This document shows positions 26,577 to 26,638 of a stretch of DNA of 26,638 bases, in pieces (position 1 is the first letter of the stretch; each line of letters starts with the position of its first letter). The DNA is taken from contig WTHO01000006.1 in the NCBI GenBank assembly GCA_011523115.1, forward strand, positions 7,090 through 33,727, in the 5' to 3' direction. A model generated the notes under the pieces. That model was given only the letters and a program-made list of their open reading frames with translations. It was not told the origin of the DNA and searched no databases. The position numbers were made by a program, and so were the translations under genes. The stretch is from Halieaceae bacterium (GTDB taxonomy: Bacteria; Pseudomonadota; Gammaproteobacteria; Pseudomonadales; Halieaceae).

Positions 26577-26638
26577 ATGTCAATGATCGTCAATCGACGC
26601 GACGTCGATTTCTATCTCGATGAAATGTTTGATCTGGG
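26577..26638 (+). CDS. 5' end of a probable acyl-CoA dehydrogenase (partial)
   Basis: An open frame runs from ATG 26577 to the window edge, only 20 codons: MSMIVNRRDVDFYLDEMFDL. The pattern of a short start, then RRDVDFYLDEMFD, looks like the N-terminal segment of long acyl-CoA dehydrogenases (often RDM-FVLNEVLD). A GGGG at 26567-26570 lies 6 bases before the ATG. Too little is present to show catalytic residues, so the assignment rests on this N-terminal resemblance only. Confidence 0.45.
   Translation, partial: MSMIVNRRDVDFYLDEMFDL

Noticed and set aside
1..26638. A mobile element, prophage, CRISPR array or defence system
   Set aside because: No transposase, integrase, direct-repeat array, attachment site or defence-type gene was found on either strand; the order is that of conserved core genome.

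Overview
The window is a densely packed, moderately GC-rich bacterial chromosome segment with 27 complete protein genes and one gene cut by the right edge. Every recognisable product is gammaproteobacterial. Gene order closely resembles the Pseudomonas core region ubiG-mupP-yciK / mtaD / gyrA-serC-pheA-tyrA-aroA-cmk-rpsA-ihfB followed by a surface-polysaccharide locus. SMC-type ScpAB, separate rather than fused tyrA and aroA, and the absence of hisC between pheA and tyrA suggest a relative outside Pseudomonas, perhaps a marine Cellvibrionales/Halieaceae-like lineage. That placement is inference from gene content only. I see no tRNA, rRNA, CRISPR array, transposase, integrase or phage gene.

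Layout. (1) 14-1940, minus strand: yciB, ygiM-type SH3 protein and ppiA form an envelope operon. (2) 1997-6009, plus strand: rnaAM (PHP phosphoesterase), yciO, scpA, scpB and rluB, tightly spaced or overlapping. (3) 6010-9476, minus strand: mtaD, ubiG, mupP (HAD phosphatase) and yciK, convergent with rluB so that the two stop codons abut. (4) 9640-17455, plus strand: gyrA, serC, pheA, tyrA, aroA and cmk, linking topology, serine/PLP metabolism, aromatic amino acids and CMP kinase. (5) 17461-19289: rpsA with a structured leader and a strong intrinsic terminator. (6) 19398-21867: ihfB, lapA, lapB and pyrF. (7) 22025-26373: comEA-like gene followed by a wbpV-wbpL-wbpM-like set. These three would turn UDP-GlcNAc into a 6-deoxy-amino sugar and load it on undecaprenyl phosphate. 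(8) 26577-end: start of an acyl-CoA-dehydrogenase-like gene.

There is no gene-free stretch over 300 bases. The largest gaps are 26374-26576 (203 bp), 9477-9639 (163 bp, divergent mtaD/gyrA), 19243-19397 (155 bp, terminator plus ihfB upstream region) and 21868-22024 (157 bp).

I looked for a novel system and did not find one; this is mostly conserved core genome. The points worth a second look are regulatory (rpsA leader hairpins, a TATAAT placed so that scpA could be leaderless, an IHF-like palindrome upstream of ihfB) and evolutionary (AroA with all four class II EPSP synthase signatures, unfused tyrA-aroA, and a minimal sugar-initiation module beside lapAB).
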